A stretch of 64,000 bases of DNA from Patescibacteria group bacterium UBA6220 (GTDB taxonomy: Bacteria > Patescibacteriota > Minisyncoccia > Minisyncoccales > Minisyncoccaceae): contig DISC01000004.1 of NCBI GenBank assembly GCA_002421745.1, positions 50,279 through 114,278 of the forward strand, in the 5' to 3' direction. Below, piece by piece: positions 29,478-39,988 of the stretch (within the stretch, counting starts at the first letter, position 1; each line of letters begins with the position of its first letter). The notes under the pieces were generated by a model that saw only the letters and a program-made list of their open reading frames with translations, was not told where the DNA came from and made no database searches. The translations under genes and the position numbers were made by a program.

Positions 29478-32213
29478 TTAGCTTTTTAAGGCATCTATTT
29501 TCTTTCTGGTTGTTGTTTTTTCTTTACCAGCCGAGATTAAAGTGATTTCTCCAGAAGAATCGGCATCAATCATTATTTTAGAGCCGTCTTTTACTTCTCC
29601 GACAACTATTTTCATAGCCAAAGGATTTAAAATCAAACGCTGAATAATTCTTTTTAACGGTCTTGCTCCAAGATTAGGATCAAAACCTTTTTTAGCTAAA
29701 GATTGTTTGGCTTTATCGCTTACGCTTATTTTTATTTCTTTTTTAGCTAATCTTTTTTGGACTTTATTAATTTCCAAATCAACAATTTGTTTTATTTCTT
29801 CAGCTCCCAAATAATCAAAAATAACGATATCATCAATTCTATTTAAGAATTCTGGCTTGAATTTTTCTTTTAAGGCTGCCTGCACTTTGCCTTGCAATCC
29901 TTGTTTTTTGCTGACTTTGCCACTATCTATAAATCCTAAAGGCGCTTCTTTGGCAATAATATCAGAGCCAACATTAGAAGTCATAATTAAAATTGTATTT
30001 TTAAAAGAAGCTACACGTCCTTTGGAGTCAGTTAAACGACCATCTTCCAGTACTTGCAAAAGAATATTAAACACCTCGGGATGGGCTTTTTCTATTTCAT
30101 CCAAAAGAATTACACTATATGGTCTGCGTCTCACCTTATCAGTTAATTGACCGCCTTCTTCATAGCCAACATAGCCGGGAGGACTACCAATCATTTTTGA
30201 TACATCAAATTTTTCCATAAATTCGGACATATCCACTCTAATCAAAGCATTTTCATCATTGAATAAAAACTCAGCCAAAGCTTTGGCGGTTTCGGTTTTA
30301 CCCACACCAGTTGGCCCCAAAAACAAGAATGAGCCCATTGGTCTAGATTCTTCAGAGATACCGGCACGAGAGCGCCTAATCGCGTTAGATACGGCTTTTA
30401 TGGCTTCTTCTTGATCAACGATCCTTTTGCCCAAAAACTTTTCCATATTTTCTAATTTTGAAACTTCAGACTCTAATAATCGAGTAATTGGCACACCAGT
30501 CCACTTGGCAACCACGCGTGCAATCTCTTCTGGCCCAATTTCCTGTTTTAAAATAGGGTTTTGTTTTTGCAATCTTTCTATCTTGTTTTCTTGTTTTTTT
30601 AATTTGGCATATAAATCCGGCAAAACTCCGTATTTTATTTCTGCTACTTTTTGCAAGTCACCATCTTTTAATAATTTTTCCGCTAAATATTTTTGTTTTT
30701 CTATTTGCGTTTTTAATGTTTTAATTTGACCAATAACTTCTTTTTCTGTTTTCCAGCGTACAGCAAAAGCATTGGCTTTTTCGTTTCTCTCAGCCAATTC
30801 ACGATTAATTACTCTTTCCCTTTTTTCATAACTTAATTTTTCCTTATCTTTGGGATTGGTTGTCATTTCTTTTTTAATCGCTTCTCTTTCAATTTCCAAT
30901 TTTTGAATTTCTTTTCTCAAATTTTCAAACTCAATAGGATTAGATTCTATTTCCAAACGCAAAGCTGAAGAAGCTTCATCCATTAAATCCACTGCCTTAT
31001 CGGGTAAAAATCTATCTGGAATATAGCGAGCAGATAATTCTGCTGCAGCTACAAGAGCTGAGTCTTTTATTTTTAAACCATGATGCATTTCGTATTTTTC
31101 CTTAATGCCACGCAAAATAGATACTGTATCCTCAATTGTAGGCTCAGTAACATAAATTGGCTGAAATCTTCTTTCTAAAGCTGGATCGCTTTCAATATGT
31201 TTTTGATATTCTTTTAGTGTAGTTGCTCCAATAGCTCGTAGTTCACCCCTAGCTAAAGCTGGTTTTAATAAGTTAGACGCATCAATCGCTCCCTCCGCAC
31301 TACCAGCGCCAATTAGAGTATGTAATTCATCAATAAATAATAAATATCTTCCATCAGCTTTTCTTACTTCTTTTAATAGGGCCTTCATTCTGTCTTCAAA
31401 TTCACCGCGATATCGAGTACCAGCAATTAAAGATCCTAAATCCAAGCCAATTACTTCTTTGTCTTTTAAACTTTCTGGAACATCACCCTTAACAATACGT
31501 TGAGCCAATCCTTCTACAATTGCGGTTTTACCCACACCAGCTTCACCAATCAAAACAGGATTATTTTTTGTTCTTCTAGATAAAATTTGCATCAAGCGTC
31601 TAGTCTCATCTTCTCTCCCAACAATTGGGTCTAATTTTCCCTGTCTAGCAAGGTTGGTTAAATTACGTGAATAATTTTCTAATACTTTGTATTTTGCTTC
31701 TGGGTTGGGACTGGTTACTCTCTCTCCGCCCCTAATTTGATTAAATAATTTTACAGCCGTGGTGTAATTAAGCTTAGCTGCAGATTGATCATTAGCCTCG
31801 GTTACCTGTTTTAAGTAAGCCACCTTTTCTAATACATCATGAGCATGTGTTTCTGAGCTTAAAATAGCTAAAAACAAGTGTTCCAAAGAAACAAAATCAT
31901 CACTCATATTTAAAGCTTCTTCTCTAGCTCGCTCCAAAACCTTAGCCATATCTTGAGTAAGATAAAACTGCCCCATAGCTTGAGGCGCAGTGGCCACAGG
32001 TATTTGATTTAACGAACTATTCGTTCTTTTTTGTAAATCTTCAATATCCACGCTTAATCTATTTAAAAGATTAAGCACTATATTATCGTGGTCAGTAATG
32101 ATAGCGTATAATAAATGCAAGGCATCTATTTGTTGTTGCCCCAAATCGCGCGCTATATTTTGCGCATTCATTACCATTTTTTGGGCTTTATTGGTAAAAT
32201 TTATTCCTTCCAT
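29478..32213 (-). CDS. clpB: ClpB-type AAA+ disaggregase
   Basis: The 911-residue product has two N-terminal Clp repeats (residues ~1-145), a first AAA+ domain with Walker [10 protein letters not shown] (~221) and Walker [11 protein letters not shown], a long coiled-coil middle domain (~420-560) rich in Glu/Lys, and a second AAA+ domain with [14 protein letters not shown] (~634) and [14 protein letters not shown]. The long middle domain favours ClpB over ClpA/ClpC. ClpB rescues aggregated proteins together with DnaK. A promoter with extended -10 and a CIRCE-like operator lie upstream, and NUDIX is co-transcribed. Confidence 0.9.
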   Translation of the reverse strand: MEGINFTNKAQKMVMNAQNIARDLGQQQIDALHLLYAIITDHDNIVLNLLNRLSVDIEDLQKRTNSSLNQIPVATAPQAMGQFYLTQDMAKVLERAREEALNMSDDFVSLEHLFLAILSSETHAHDVLEKVAYLKQVTEANDQSAAKLNYTTAVKLFNQIRGGERVTSPNPEAKYKVLENYSRNLTNLARQGKLDPIVGREDETRRLMQILSRRTKNNPVLIGEAGVGKTAIVEGLAQRIVKGDVPESLKDKEVIGLDLGSLIAGTRYRGEFEDRMKALLKEVRKADGRYLLFIDELHTLIGAGSAEGAIDASNLLKPALARGELRAIGATTLKEYQKHIESDPALERRFQPIYVTEPTIEDTVSILRGIKEKYEMHHGLKIKDSALVAAAELSARYIPDRFLPDKAVDLMDEASSALRLEIESNPIEFENLRKEIQKLEIEREAIKKEMTTNPKDKEKLSYEKRERVINRELAERNEKANAFAVRWKTEKEVIGQIKTLKTQIEKQKYLAEKLLKDGDLQKVAEIKYGVLPDLYAKLKKQENKIERLQKQNPILKQEIGPEEIARVVAKWTGVPITRLLESEVSKLENMEKFLGKRIVDQEEAIKAVSNAIRRSRAGISEESRPMGSFLFLGPTGVGKTETAKALAEFLFNDENALIRVDMSEFMEKFDVSKMIGSPPGYVGYEEGGQLTDKVRRRPYSVILLDEIEKAHPEVFNILLQVLEDGRLTDSKGRVASFKNTILIMTSNVGSDIIAKEAPLGFIDSGKVSKKQGLQGKVQAALKEKFKPEFLNRIDDIVIFDYLGAEEIKQIVDLEINKVQKRLAKKEIKISVSDKAKQSLAKKGFDPNLGARPLKRIIQRLILNPLAMKIVVGEVKDGSKIMIDADSSGEITLISAGKEKTTTRKKIDALKS

Positions 32214-32258
32214 TTTTTTATAGTTTATTAGTAATTAAAATGTTTTGTATATAAATAT

Positions 32259-32286
32259 TTTATACCAAAACCTTAAAAAAAGCAAA
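32259..32286 (-). promoter_or_regulatory. Extended -10 promoter of clpB
   Basis: Minus-strand -35 TTTGCT (32281-32286), 16-nt spacer, extended -10 TGGTATAAA (-10 at 32259-32264). Confidence 0.55.
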
Positions 32287-32305
32287 CGAGGGGTGAGAGT
32301 GCTAA
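32279..32305 (-). promoter_or_regulatory. Degenerate CIRCE-like site upstream of clpB
   Basis: On the minus strand TTAGCACTC (exact CIRCE left arm), 9-nt spacer, then GTTTGCTTT (5 of 9 to the right arm). The weak arm overlaps the -35 box of clpB. It also overlaps the rdgB stop codon. Confidence 0.45.
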
Positions 32306-32826
32306 AATACTATCCCCTTTAACTTTTCTGCAGCTTTTTGACGCATAGAGAACTTATTTTTTTCCTCTGGTTCCATTTCTCCAAAAGTTTTGTTTTGTCC
32401 ACTGGGAATAAAAATAGAATCCCAGCCAAAACCCTTTTCTCCTTTTGGTTCTTTGGCTATTTGTCCCAATATTTCAGCCGTAAATAACCTTACACCATTA
32501 TTATCACAATAAGCAAGGCATGTCTTAGCTATAGCTTCTCGATTTTCTTTTAATAAATCCACTATTTGCTGCAAAGTAAGACACTGTAAAAAAGATTTAA
32601 TTAAGGCTCCGGGTAAACCATTTAATCCAATAAAAGCCAAACTCGTATCTTCCACTAATACCGGCTTATTTAATAGATTATACGCATTTTGCGCCTTATA
32701 AGTTGCCACTACCTCTGAATCGATAGACTGAATCTCTGATAAATCCAAGTCTCTTGTTTCTAATTTTTGCCCTAAGATTAATTCTAGTTCTCTGACTTTG
32801 TCAGAATTGCCTGTTATAAATATCAT
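32302..32826 (-). CDS. rdgB: Non-canonical purine NTP pyrophosphatase (RdgB/HAM1 family)
   Basis: The 174-residue product begins MIFITGNSDKVRELELILG, contains VLVEDTSLAFIGLNGLPGAL (the DT-S-L substrate and metal segment) and GFGWDSIFIPSG, then the closing FSMRQKAAEKL, all hallmarks of ITPase/HAM1. It hydrolyses ITP/XTP/dITP to monophosphates to keep them out of nucleic acids. It lies 26 nt downstream of the VanW gene on the same strand. The usual first strand is slightly shorter than in E. coli RdgB. Confidence 0.92.
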   Translation of the reverse strand: MIFITGNSDKVRELELILGQKLETRDLDLSEIQSIDSEVVATYKAQNAYNLLNKPVLVEDTSLAFIGLNGLPGALIKSFLQCLTLQQIVDLLKENREAIAKTCLAYCDNNGVRLFTAEILGQIAKEPKGEKGFGWDSIFIPSGQNKTFGEMEPEEKNKFSMRQKAAEKLKGIVF

Positions 32827-32852
32827 TAATAAAATTATATCATTTTAAAAAA

Positions 32853-34640
32853 CTATTTTCCAATATAACAAATGCCTTGATGCGGAGTATAATGTGAATT
32901 AAATCTAGTTTTTTTTATAGAACCATCGGGATAAGTTACATTATAATCAAAATATGTATCAGCTCCATTATAAGCTGCAACCAAGCAACTTATTACCCCT
33001 TTTGGCAATGTATCAGTATAAACAATTTTATCTCCTGGATAAACAATATTAAAAATAATTGGCTCGGTTTTTGTAATAATGCGGCCGTCTTTAATCCCCC
33101 ACAAATCAATCTTTAAATTAAGTTTTGTATCAACACTAGCGTTAATAAGAATATAATTGCCCGTGTCATTAATAAACTTCAAATCCGGTGCTGGACTAAA
33201 AATAGTAGCATCTGTGCCTGGAGGATTATAATAATGCAACCAATAAGAATGATTGCGCCTTTCTGTTATTGGTAAGCCAGCGTCAACAACTGCACGAAAA
33301 ACAGTAGTAGATAATTGACATAAGCCACCACCATAATCAGGCACCATTTCTCCATCTTGAATTACCAGCTCTTTAATAAAGCCATTGCTCTCATTAAATG
33401 GACTCAAAAACTTTAACAAAGAAAATTCTTCATTTGGTGAAATCAACAACCCGTTAATTATGGAGGCGCCTTGTTTAATATTATAAATACGTTTTTGCGT
33501 AGAATCGATTATCTTAGATGTGCTGGTTCCAATTTTTTCCTTAATGCCAAATTCGTTATTTATTTCTTGACTTTCAACTAAAATCTTGGAAACAGATAAA
33601 TTAAGTTGTTTTAAATGATTATTAGGCAAATCAGCCAAATTTTCAGTAGCTAAAAATATATTTAATTCTAATCCAGTTTTGGGCTTTTCAACTGCTTGTA
33701 ATCTTCCAGATCTTAAAACAAATTTTGTCGGCATTGGCGGCTCATCAATTTTCGGCTCTATTTCATTTTCTAAATAATAATTAATTTTAGATTTATCTAA
33801 TTGTAAAAATAAGTAAGGATTTTTTTTATCTGTATTGTTTTTTGAAACAACAATCCAATCAGCCAAAATATCTGCTGTTAAGGCCCAGGTATTGTTTTCA
33901 TATTTTAAAGAAACAGGAGCCAAATCAACAATCTCTTGAGCCAAGTCTTTCATTTGCTCACAATCCGCTTGCGTAAATTCTGGAACCCCTTTTCCATTGC
34001 TCTTTAAATTAATTTTTTCAAAAATTAATTGTTTTAGGTTGTTATTAAGCTTGTTTATTCCGAGTTCATAATTTATTTTTTCACCAAAATGTTCGGGCCT
34101 GATTAAAAGTTGATTATTTTCAATATAATATGCCGCATTTGTCGACTCAATTAAAGTAAATGTTTTTTTAAGACTATAAATTATTTTTTCTTTATTTGTT
34201 TTAAAAACCATATCAATCGGCAAACCAGTAAAAAATAGCCAAAATCTAGTACCTGCATCAGAGATTAAATTGTCAGACCTACCAACAGTCATAGCTTTTT
34301 CAATTGTTTTATCAATATCAAAATCAACTAAAATATCTATAATATCTCCATCTGGAGACTTATTAATTACTGGATAAATAATACTTTCGTTCGACGCATA
34401 ATCAAAGATAACGCCGTCTTGATTTAATTCATCTAATCGCTGATTGAGCATAATCCTGGCCTCATCTGCGGTCTTACCACCTAATTTCGTATTTCCAATA
34501 TATACGCCCGGATAAATCCTTTGATCGTACTTACCTTCGAATTGATTATAGATCACAAACAAAATCAAAAAAACAACTGCTAAGAATCCAATTGCTATAA
34601 GCGTACCTCTATAAACTTTTTTCAATTTATTTTTTTTCAT
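32853..34640 (-). CDS. VanW family protein with peptidoglycan-binding-4 domains
   Basis: The 595-residue product has one N-terminal membrane helix (residues ~9-31), PG_binding_4-type domains (YPGVYIGNTKLGGKTADEAR; second unit ~170-330), and a VanW domain (~395-520) with FSLLKFLSPFNESNGF, PDYGGGLCQLSTTVFRAV and RRNHSYWLHYY. VanW proteins are exported, bind the cell wall, and occur in vancomycin clusters and widely in CPR genomes; their reaction is not established. It is the first gene of a run towards rdgB and clpB. Confidence 0.88.
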   Translation of the reverse strand: MKKNKLKKVYRGTLIAIGFLAVVFLILFVIYNQFEGKYDQRIYPGVYIGNTKLGGKTADEARIMLNQRLDELNQDGVIFDYASNESIIYPVINKSPDGDIIDILVDFDIDKTIEKAMTVGRSDNLISDAGTRFWLFFTGLPIDMVFKTNKEKIIYSLKKTFTLIESTNAAYYIENNQLLIRPEHFGEKINYELGINKLNNNLKQLIFEKINLKSNGKGVPEFTQADCEQMKDLAQEIVDLAPVSLKYENNTWALTADILADWIVVSKNNTDKKNPYLFLQLDKSKINYYLENEIEPKIDEPPMPTKFVLRSGRLQAVEKPKTGLELNIFLATENLADLPNNHLKQLNLSVSKILVESQEINNEFGIKEKIGTSTSKIIDSTQKRIYNIKQGASIINGLLISPNEEFSLLKFLSPFNESNGFIKELVIQDGEMVPDYGGGLCQLSTTVFRAVVDAGLPITERRNHSYWLHYYNPPGTDATIFSPAPDLKFINDTGNYILINASVDTKLNLKIDLWGIKDGRIITKTEPIIFNIVYPGDKIVYTDTLPKGVISCLVAAYNGADTYFDYNVTYPDGSIKKTRFNSHYTPHQGICYIGK

Positions 34641-34689
34641 TATCTTAATGCTATCAAATAACTGTTATTACTTCAATAAAAGCCTTGTC

Positions 34690-34901
34690 ATTGCTTCGGC
34701 GTTCGAATTCAAGTCGGGATTCGCCCGAGTCGTCAACATCTACTGATATTGCGCTCGGGCCCCGCTCGCGACCGTCGTCGCTCCGCGTTCGAATCCCACT
34801 CAAATTCGATATGTTGGGGATTCGTCCTCAAATAAATCTCTGGTGAGATTTTTTTCGGACCGGGCTCGCGCTCGTCAGCGCTCCGCCTTCGAATCCCCCT
34901 C
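34690..34901. repeat. GC-rich ~98-bp tandem repeat with T-arm-like motifs
   Basis: TTCGAATTC/TTCGAATCCC recur about every 98 bp (34692, 34790, 34888), and GGGATTCG at 34717 and 34816 forms an inverted pair with each following CGAATCCC. Inner blocks GCTCGCG and CGCTCCGC are shared. The last TTCGAATCCCCCTC is an inverted copy of the tRNA-Ser T-arm and acceptor. No gene is seen. The block stands out in this AT-rich sequence. Confidence 0.65.
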
Positions 34902-34902
34902 A

Positions 34903-34945
34903 CCAACAAGAAAAGATACCCATTCTGGGTATCTTTTCTTGTTGG
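34903..34945. terminator. 19-bp hairpin at the 3' end of tRNA-Ser
   Basis: A perfect 19-bp stem (34903-34921 with 34927-34945) and a 5-nt loop. On the tRNA strand the distal arm ends in TTTTCTTG. It begins with the bases that encode CCA. Confidence 0.8.
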
Positions 34946-35030
34946 AGGAGAGAGGGGGATTCGAACCCCCGATGACTTTCGCCATACAGTCTTTCCAGGA
35001 CTGCCAATTCAACCACTCTTGCATCTCTCC
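34943..35030 (-). tRNA. tRNA-Ser (GGA anticodon), CCA possibly encoded
   Basis: The minus strand folds into a class II tRNA: acceptor GGAGAGA / TCTCTCC, 3-bp D-stem CAA / TTG, anticodon stem CAGTC / GACTG with loop CTGGAAA (anticodon GGA, reads UCC/UCU serine codons), a long variable arm (TGGC-GAAA-GTCA) and T-arm GGGGG-TTCGAAT-CCCCC. TCCA follows the acceptor; if this is discriminator plus CCA, the discriminator is U, unusual for serine tRNAs, where G is common. Confidence 0.95.
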
Positions 35031-35045
35031 ATTGCGCCTAAAAGA

Positions 35046-35071
35046 ATGTTTGGAGGTCAAACCTCCAAACA
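35046..35071 (+). repeat. PAL-C palindrome, copy 2
   Basis: Arms ATGTTTGGAGGT / ACCTCCAAAC around CAA; the arms are perfectly paired apart from the last two bases. Lies between tRNA-Ser and htpX. Confidence 0.85.
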
Positions 35072-35109
35072 GTTTCTTGTTCGTTTTTTATTTTTATTAT
35101 CTTTTTCTA

Positions 35110-36048
35110 TTAAAGAGTATATTTTTCAACCTCTTCGCCGTTTTCATTTTCTTCTCTTGATGAAATTTTCGGCATTCCACGCAAAGCAGCAATTCTTTCT
35201 TCTATTGGCGGATGTGTATCAAATAATTTTGTCATCCAACCTTTTTGCTCATCCCCTTTTAGGGGTGATTCAATAAATAAGTGTGCAACCGAATTATTAG
35301 AATGTTTCATTGGTGTTAGATCTGCTGAAATCTTTTCTAAGGCGCTTGCTAATCCTTCTGGGTATCTAGTAATCAAAGCTCCTGATGCATCAGCTAAAAA
35401 TTCTCTTTGCCTGCTTATCGCTAATTGCAATATTGTTGCAGCAATGGGCGCCAAAATAGCTGCCGCAAGACCAAGCAACACAAAAACAATATTCTTTTCT
35501 TCCCTATCTCTACCAAAACTAAATCTAAAAAAGAAATTAGAAATAATGGCCACAGAACCAACCAAAACCACAATCACTGTTTGCAAAAGAATATCCCTAT
35601 TTTTAATATGTGCCATCTCATGAGCAATTACGCCTTCAAGTTCTATCCTTTCTAACTTTTGCAGCAATCCCCTTGTGATTGCAACCACCGCATGATTTTC
35701 ATCTCGACCTGTAGCAAAAGCATTAGGTTGAGCCTCTTCCAATATATATATTTTTGGCATAGGCAACCCAGTAGTAAGGCAAATATTTTCAACAATACGA
35801 TAAAGATCAGGGTTGTCTGATTTTTCTATTGGTTTGGCGCCAGTAGTAGATAAAACTATTTTATCCGAAAACCAATAAGAAGAAATACTAAGACTAATAC
35901 TAATAACTAAAGACAAATAAAGAAAAAGACTACTATCTAAAACATAACTAAAAAGCCACCCTAAAATGATAATAAAAATGGCGAACAGTGTAATCAACAA
36001 AAATGTTTTTCTAACATTAGAATCTGCTTGATTATATAAAGTTGGCAT
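35110..36048 (-). CDS. htpX: HtpX-type M48 membrane metalloprotease
   Basis: The 312-residue product has two N-terminal membrane helices (~20-60), the zinc motif HEMAH (~141) in GVIAHEMAHIKNRDIL, two further helices (~170-220) and the third-ligand region SRQREFLADASGA. HtpX degrades damaged membrane proteins. I start at 36048 (MPTLYNQADSNVRK), where the family begins; the upstream 15 codons run into a palindrome. It follows two LemA genes and a small ORF on the same strand; lemA-htpX pairing is common in bacteria. Confidence 0.92.
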   Translation of the reverse strand: MPTLYNQADSNVRKTFLLITLFAIFIIILGWLFSYVLDSSLFLYLSLVISISLSISSYWFSDKIVLSTTGAKPIEKSDNPDLYRIVENICLTTGLPMPKIYILEEAQPNAFATGRDENHAVVAITRGLLQKLERIELEGVIAHEMAHIKNRDILLQTVIVVLVGSVAIISNFFFRFSFGRDREEKNIVFVLLGLAAAILAPIAATILQLAISRQREFLADASGALITRYPEGLASALEKISADLTPMKHSNNSVAHLFIESPLKGDEQKGWMTKLFDTHPPIEERIAALRGMPKISSREENENGEEVEKYTL

Positions 36049-36068
36049 ATGTTTAATTTTTAGCGTAA

Positions 36069-36094
36069 AATGTCCGACAGAGTTGCCGGACATT
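36069..36094. repeat. AATGTCCG / CGGACATT palindrome
   Basis: Eight-base perfect arms with a 10-nt loop between the 36-residue ORF and htpX. It shares the AATGT/ACATT ends with the PAL family and the TGTCC core with the arrays, yet fits neither exactly. Confidence 0.55.
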
Positions 36095-36100
36095 CACTTG

Positions 36101-36211
36101 CTATTTATCTCTTAAGATTCCCATTCTTCTCTGATCTTTGTCAGTCAGTTTTTTGAATTTCTTTCTTAATTTTTTGTTGTGCCTGATAATGGTCTTTTTG
36201 AAATTTTTCAT
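36101..36211 (-). CDS. Small basic ORF, 36 residues, between lemA and htpX
   Basis: ATG at 36211 to TAG at 36101 encodes MKNFKKTIIRHNKKLRKKF and continues with KLTDKDQRRMGILRDK: 16 Lys/Arg of 36 residues, likely an RNA- or membrane-surface-binding helix. It lies 20 nt after the lemA stop codon on the same strand and has AGG 6 nt before the ATG. I do not recognise it; position and spacing favour a real gene in the lemA-htpX operon. Confidence 0.5.
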   Translation of the reverse strand: MKNFKKTIIRHNKKLRKKFKKLTDKDQRRMGILRDK

Positions 36212-36231
36212 CTTACCTATTCTGTTATTTT

Positions 36232-36795
36232 TTAATTCTTAAAATCAACCTTTGGCGCTTCTTTTTGAGCAACGTCTTCTAATTCAAAGAAGTCCATTGA
36301 CTTGAAGCTAAACATTCCTGCAATAATATTAGAAGGAAAAGTTTCTATTTTTGTTTTTAAATTTAACGCATTGCCGTTATAAAATCTTCGAGCAGCCTGA
36401 ATTTTATCTTCAGTGTCTCTTAATTCACCTTGCAATTCCATAAAATTTTGTGAAGCTTTTAATTCTGGATATGCTTCTGCAACAGCAAATAAAGTTTTTA
36501 AAGTTCCAGCCAAAGCATTTTCGGCTTGAGCTTTTTCTTTTACTCCTTGAGCTGACATAGCCATATTTCTGGCTTGAACAACTTTTTCAAAAGTTCCACT
36601 TTCATGAGTAGCATAACCCTTGACTGTTTCAACTAAATTGGGAATCAAATCGTATCTTCTTTTTAATTGAACATCAATATCTGACCAGGCTTCTTGCGTT
36701 CTATTTCTAAGAGTCACCAAACCATTAAAAGCTCCGATCACATAAAATATAACTAAAACTACTGCAGCTAAAATTACTATTAATAATGTGTCCAT
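36232..36795 (-). CDS. lemA: LemA family protein
   Basis: The 187-residue product has an N-terminal membrane helix (residues ~3-23), then the LemA helical domain: LRNRTQEAWSDIDVQLKRRY, DLIPNLVETVKGYATHE, FEKVVQARNMAM, and the closing ARRFYNGNALNLKTKIETFP. LemA proteins are of unknown biochemical role and often neighbour HtpX-type proteases. The gene lies between a second, divergent LemA gene (18 nt gap) and the 36-residue ORF. Confidence 0.92.
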   Translation of the reverse strand: MDTLLIVILAAVVLVIFYVIGAFNGLVTLRNRTQEAWSDIDVQLKRRYDLIPNLVETVKGYATHESGTFEKVVQARNMAMSAQGVKEKAQAENALAGTLKTLFAVAEAYPELKASQNFMELQGELRDTEDKIQAARRFYNGNALNLKTKIETFPSNIIAGMFSFKSMDFFELEDVAQKEAPKVDFKN

Positions 36796-36813
36796 ATTTA
36801 TATTTATTTATTA

Positions 36814-37428
36814 TTAACTTTTTTTATTTTTTTTGCTTTTTTCAGCAATAATAATTTTTTTAATTGGTTTTTTAGATTTAGATTTTTTTTCTGTAAAATC
36901 AGCATCTGTATCTTCTATTTTTGCTGATTTTTTCACTTTTTTACCCAAACCATTAAAACCAAAGGGCATTTTGTCAATAATGTTTTTTAGCACGGTTTTG
37001 CCCTTTCTGTAAAGGGTTTTTGAATTTTCTATTCCCTCTTCCAATTCATCTAATTGATTTCTCAAATCTGCTAATCTTTGAGAAACTTTTAATTCTGGAT
37101 ATTTTTCCGAAGCCTTAAATATTGATTTTAAAACATTGCTTAAAATATCTCCAGCTTCTTCTTTTTCTTCGATGGTTTTAGCAGAATTAGCTTTTCTCAT
37201 AGCTGACTTTATTTCTTCAGCCAAAACCTTTTCAAAGGCTATATATTGAATCACTTCCCCAACTATATGTGAAAACAATTCCACTTTTTCTCTAAATTGC
37301 CTTTCAATATCTTTTATAGCTTGTTTGGTTTGTCTAATCACCCTAAAAAAAGTATAAAAAATATTACAAACAAGTAAAAGAATAACACCAAACAAAGCAA
37401 TGGTTACATATAGGGTTGTTAGTTCCAT
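36814..37428 (-). CDS. Divergent LemA-like protein
   Basis: The 204-residue product has the same layout as the neighbouring LemA: an N-terminal helix (~8-28), then QTKQAIKDIERQFREKVELF, the conserved SEKYPELKVSQRLADLRNQL helix (compare AEAYPELKASQNFMELQGEL in lemA), and a basic C-terminal tail of ~55 residues rich in Lys that the other lacks. The LemA motif NLVETVKGY is replaced by HIVGEVIQY. It is a paralogue from an old duplication, probably co-transcribed with lemA. Confidence 0.8.
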   Translation of the reverse strand: MELTTLYVTIALFGVILLLVCNIFYTFFRVIRQTKQAIKDIERQFREKVELFSHIVGEVIQYIAFEKVLAEEIKSAMRKANSAKTIEEKEEAGDILSNVLKSIFKASEKYPELKVSQRLADLRNQLDELEEGIENSKTLYRKGKTVLKNIIDKMPFGFNGLGKKVKKSAKIEDTDADFTEKKSKSKKPIKKIIIAEKSKKNKKS

Positions 37429-37518
37429 AAAAAATAAATTTAAAAGAATTTTATAACTTAATTATAAACAAAAATCCCCTATTAATCAAGCACATTATTT
37501 TTTTCCCATATCAAGCTA

Positions 37519-37545
37519 ATGTTAAGGTATCGAATACCTTAACAT
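37519..37545 (-). repeat. PAL-A copy 14, inverted
   Basis: Full 12-base arms with loop CGA, so opposite in orientation to most copies. Confidence 0.9.
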
Positions 37546-37590
37546 AAAAAAACCTAATCAAAGACAAGGCTTATTTAAATCAAACAAGAG

Positions 37591-37667
37591 AATGTTTAAT
37601 AATATAAGGTACGTCGGATTTTACTAAATCCAACACAAAGCCGCGCGTCCGCGGTTTTGCCTTAACA
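37591..37667 (-). repeat. PAL-D twin-hairpin, inverted copy 3
   Basis: Read on the minus strand: ATGTTAAGGCAAA, a CCGCG / CGCGG stem (where copies 1-2 have AATCG / CGATT), GTTGGATTT / AAATCCGAC, then a longer right arm to AAACATT. The changed first stem is still paired. Confidence 0.8.
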
Positions 37668-37678
37668 TGCGCCTTAAT

Positions 37679-37717
37679 ATGCAAAAACCGCGTATCCGCG
37701 GTTTTGTTTAAGCATTC
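37679..37717. terminator. AAAACCGCG / CGCGGTTTT hairpin after groEL
   Basis: A 9-bp perfect stem with a 4-nt loop, TTTTTGC after it on the minus strand, and outer ATGC / GCAT bases. It may act as the groEL terminator and is a relic of the PAL-D first hairpin. Confidence 0.65.
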
Positions 37718-37755
37718 TTTATTATTATTGTGCTTTTTTTCTTTTAGTTTTAAAT

Positions 37756-39405
<1,650 letters not shown>

Positions 39406-39410
39406 TTAAA

Positions 39411-39698
39411 TTAATCTATTATTGCTAAAATATCATCAGCACTTGCAACCAAATACTCCTTATCTTCAATTTTAATTTCGTGAGGTCCATATTTGCTAAA
39501 CAAAACCTTATCGCCTACTTTTACCTCCATTGGTATTAATTTTCCATCAACAGTTTTACCAATACCGACAGCAATCACAGTGCCCTGCTCTGGTCTATCT
39601 TTTTCAGATGATTGTGGCAATAAAATTCCACTCTTAGTTTTTTCATCAGCTTTTAGGGCTTCTATAATAATATGATCTGAAATAGGTCTAATGTTCAT
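39411..39698 (-). CDS. groS: Co-chaperonin GroES
   Basis: The 95-residue product starts MNIRPISDHIIIEALKADEK and includes the mobile loop (KTKSGILLPQSSEKDRPEQG), VIAVGIGK and VGDKVLFSKYGPHEI typical of GroES, the heptameric lid of GroEL. I start at 39698; the open frame extends 19 codons upstream but those are not family-like. First gene of groS-groL, under the promoter at 39845-39872 and the CIRCE at 39817-39843. Confidence 0.95.
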   Translation of the reverse strand: MNIRPISDHIIIEALKADEKTKSGILLPQSSEKDRPEQGTVIAVGIGKTVDGKLIPMEVKVGDKVLFSKYGPHEIKIEDKEYLVASADDILAIID

Positions 39699-39816
39699 AT
39701 TTTTTTGCTGAATTAAACAGAAATTGCTTTGATTTTTCACACACTTGAAAAGCAAAACTATTTAATCAATTTGATTATTTTTATAATATCTTTTTTTGAT
39801 TATTTAACAAATAAAT

Positions 39817-39843
39817 TTAGCACTTGGTCTATCTATCTGCTAA
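39817..39843 (-). promoter_or_regulatory. CIRCE operator of groESL (HrcA site)
   Basis: On the minus strand TTAGCAGAT-N9-AAGTGCTAA, matching TTAGCACTC-N9-GAGTGCTAA at 7 and 8 of 9 bases with exact 9-9-9 geometry. A further exact GAGTGCTAA half site lies at 39848-39856. It covers the expected transcription start. Confidence 0.8.
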
Positions 39844-39844
39844 G

Positions 39845-39872
39845 ATTTTAGCACTCATAAAATTTTTGTCAA
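39845..39872 (-). promoter_or_regulatory. groESL promoter
   Basis: Minus-strand TTGACA (39867-39872), 16-nt spacer, TAAAAT (39845-39850). Confidence 0.8.
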
Positions 39873-39890
39873 CAAACCCTCAAACAAAAG

Positions 39891-39965
39891 AATGTTAATT
39901 TAAAGTGCGTCGGATTTTACTAAATCCGACACAAATCGCGCTCTCGCGCGATTTGCCCAAACATT
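39891..39965 (-). repeat. PAL-D twin-hairpin, inverted copy 4
   Basis: First stem CAAATCGCG / CGCGATTTG, second stem GTCGGATTT / AAATCCGAC, outer AATGTT / AACATT. Lies between the groESL promoter and the SdpI-like gene. Confidence 0.85.
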
Positions 39966-39988
39966 CTTATTTGTGTTTTGGTTGAGTT

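Noticed and set aside
34690..34910. tmRNA or extra tRNA genes
   Set aside because: T-arm-like TTCGAAT motifs are present, but no matching acceptor, D-arm and anticodon arm could be folded around them.
34843..35160. Plus-strand frame of 105 codons across tRNA-Ser
   Set aside because: It reads through the tRNA gene in antisense and through hairpins, so it cannot be a protein gene.
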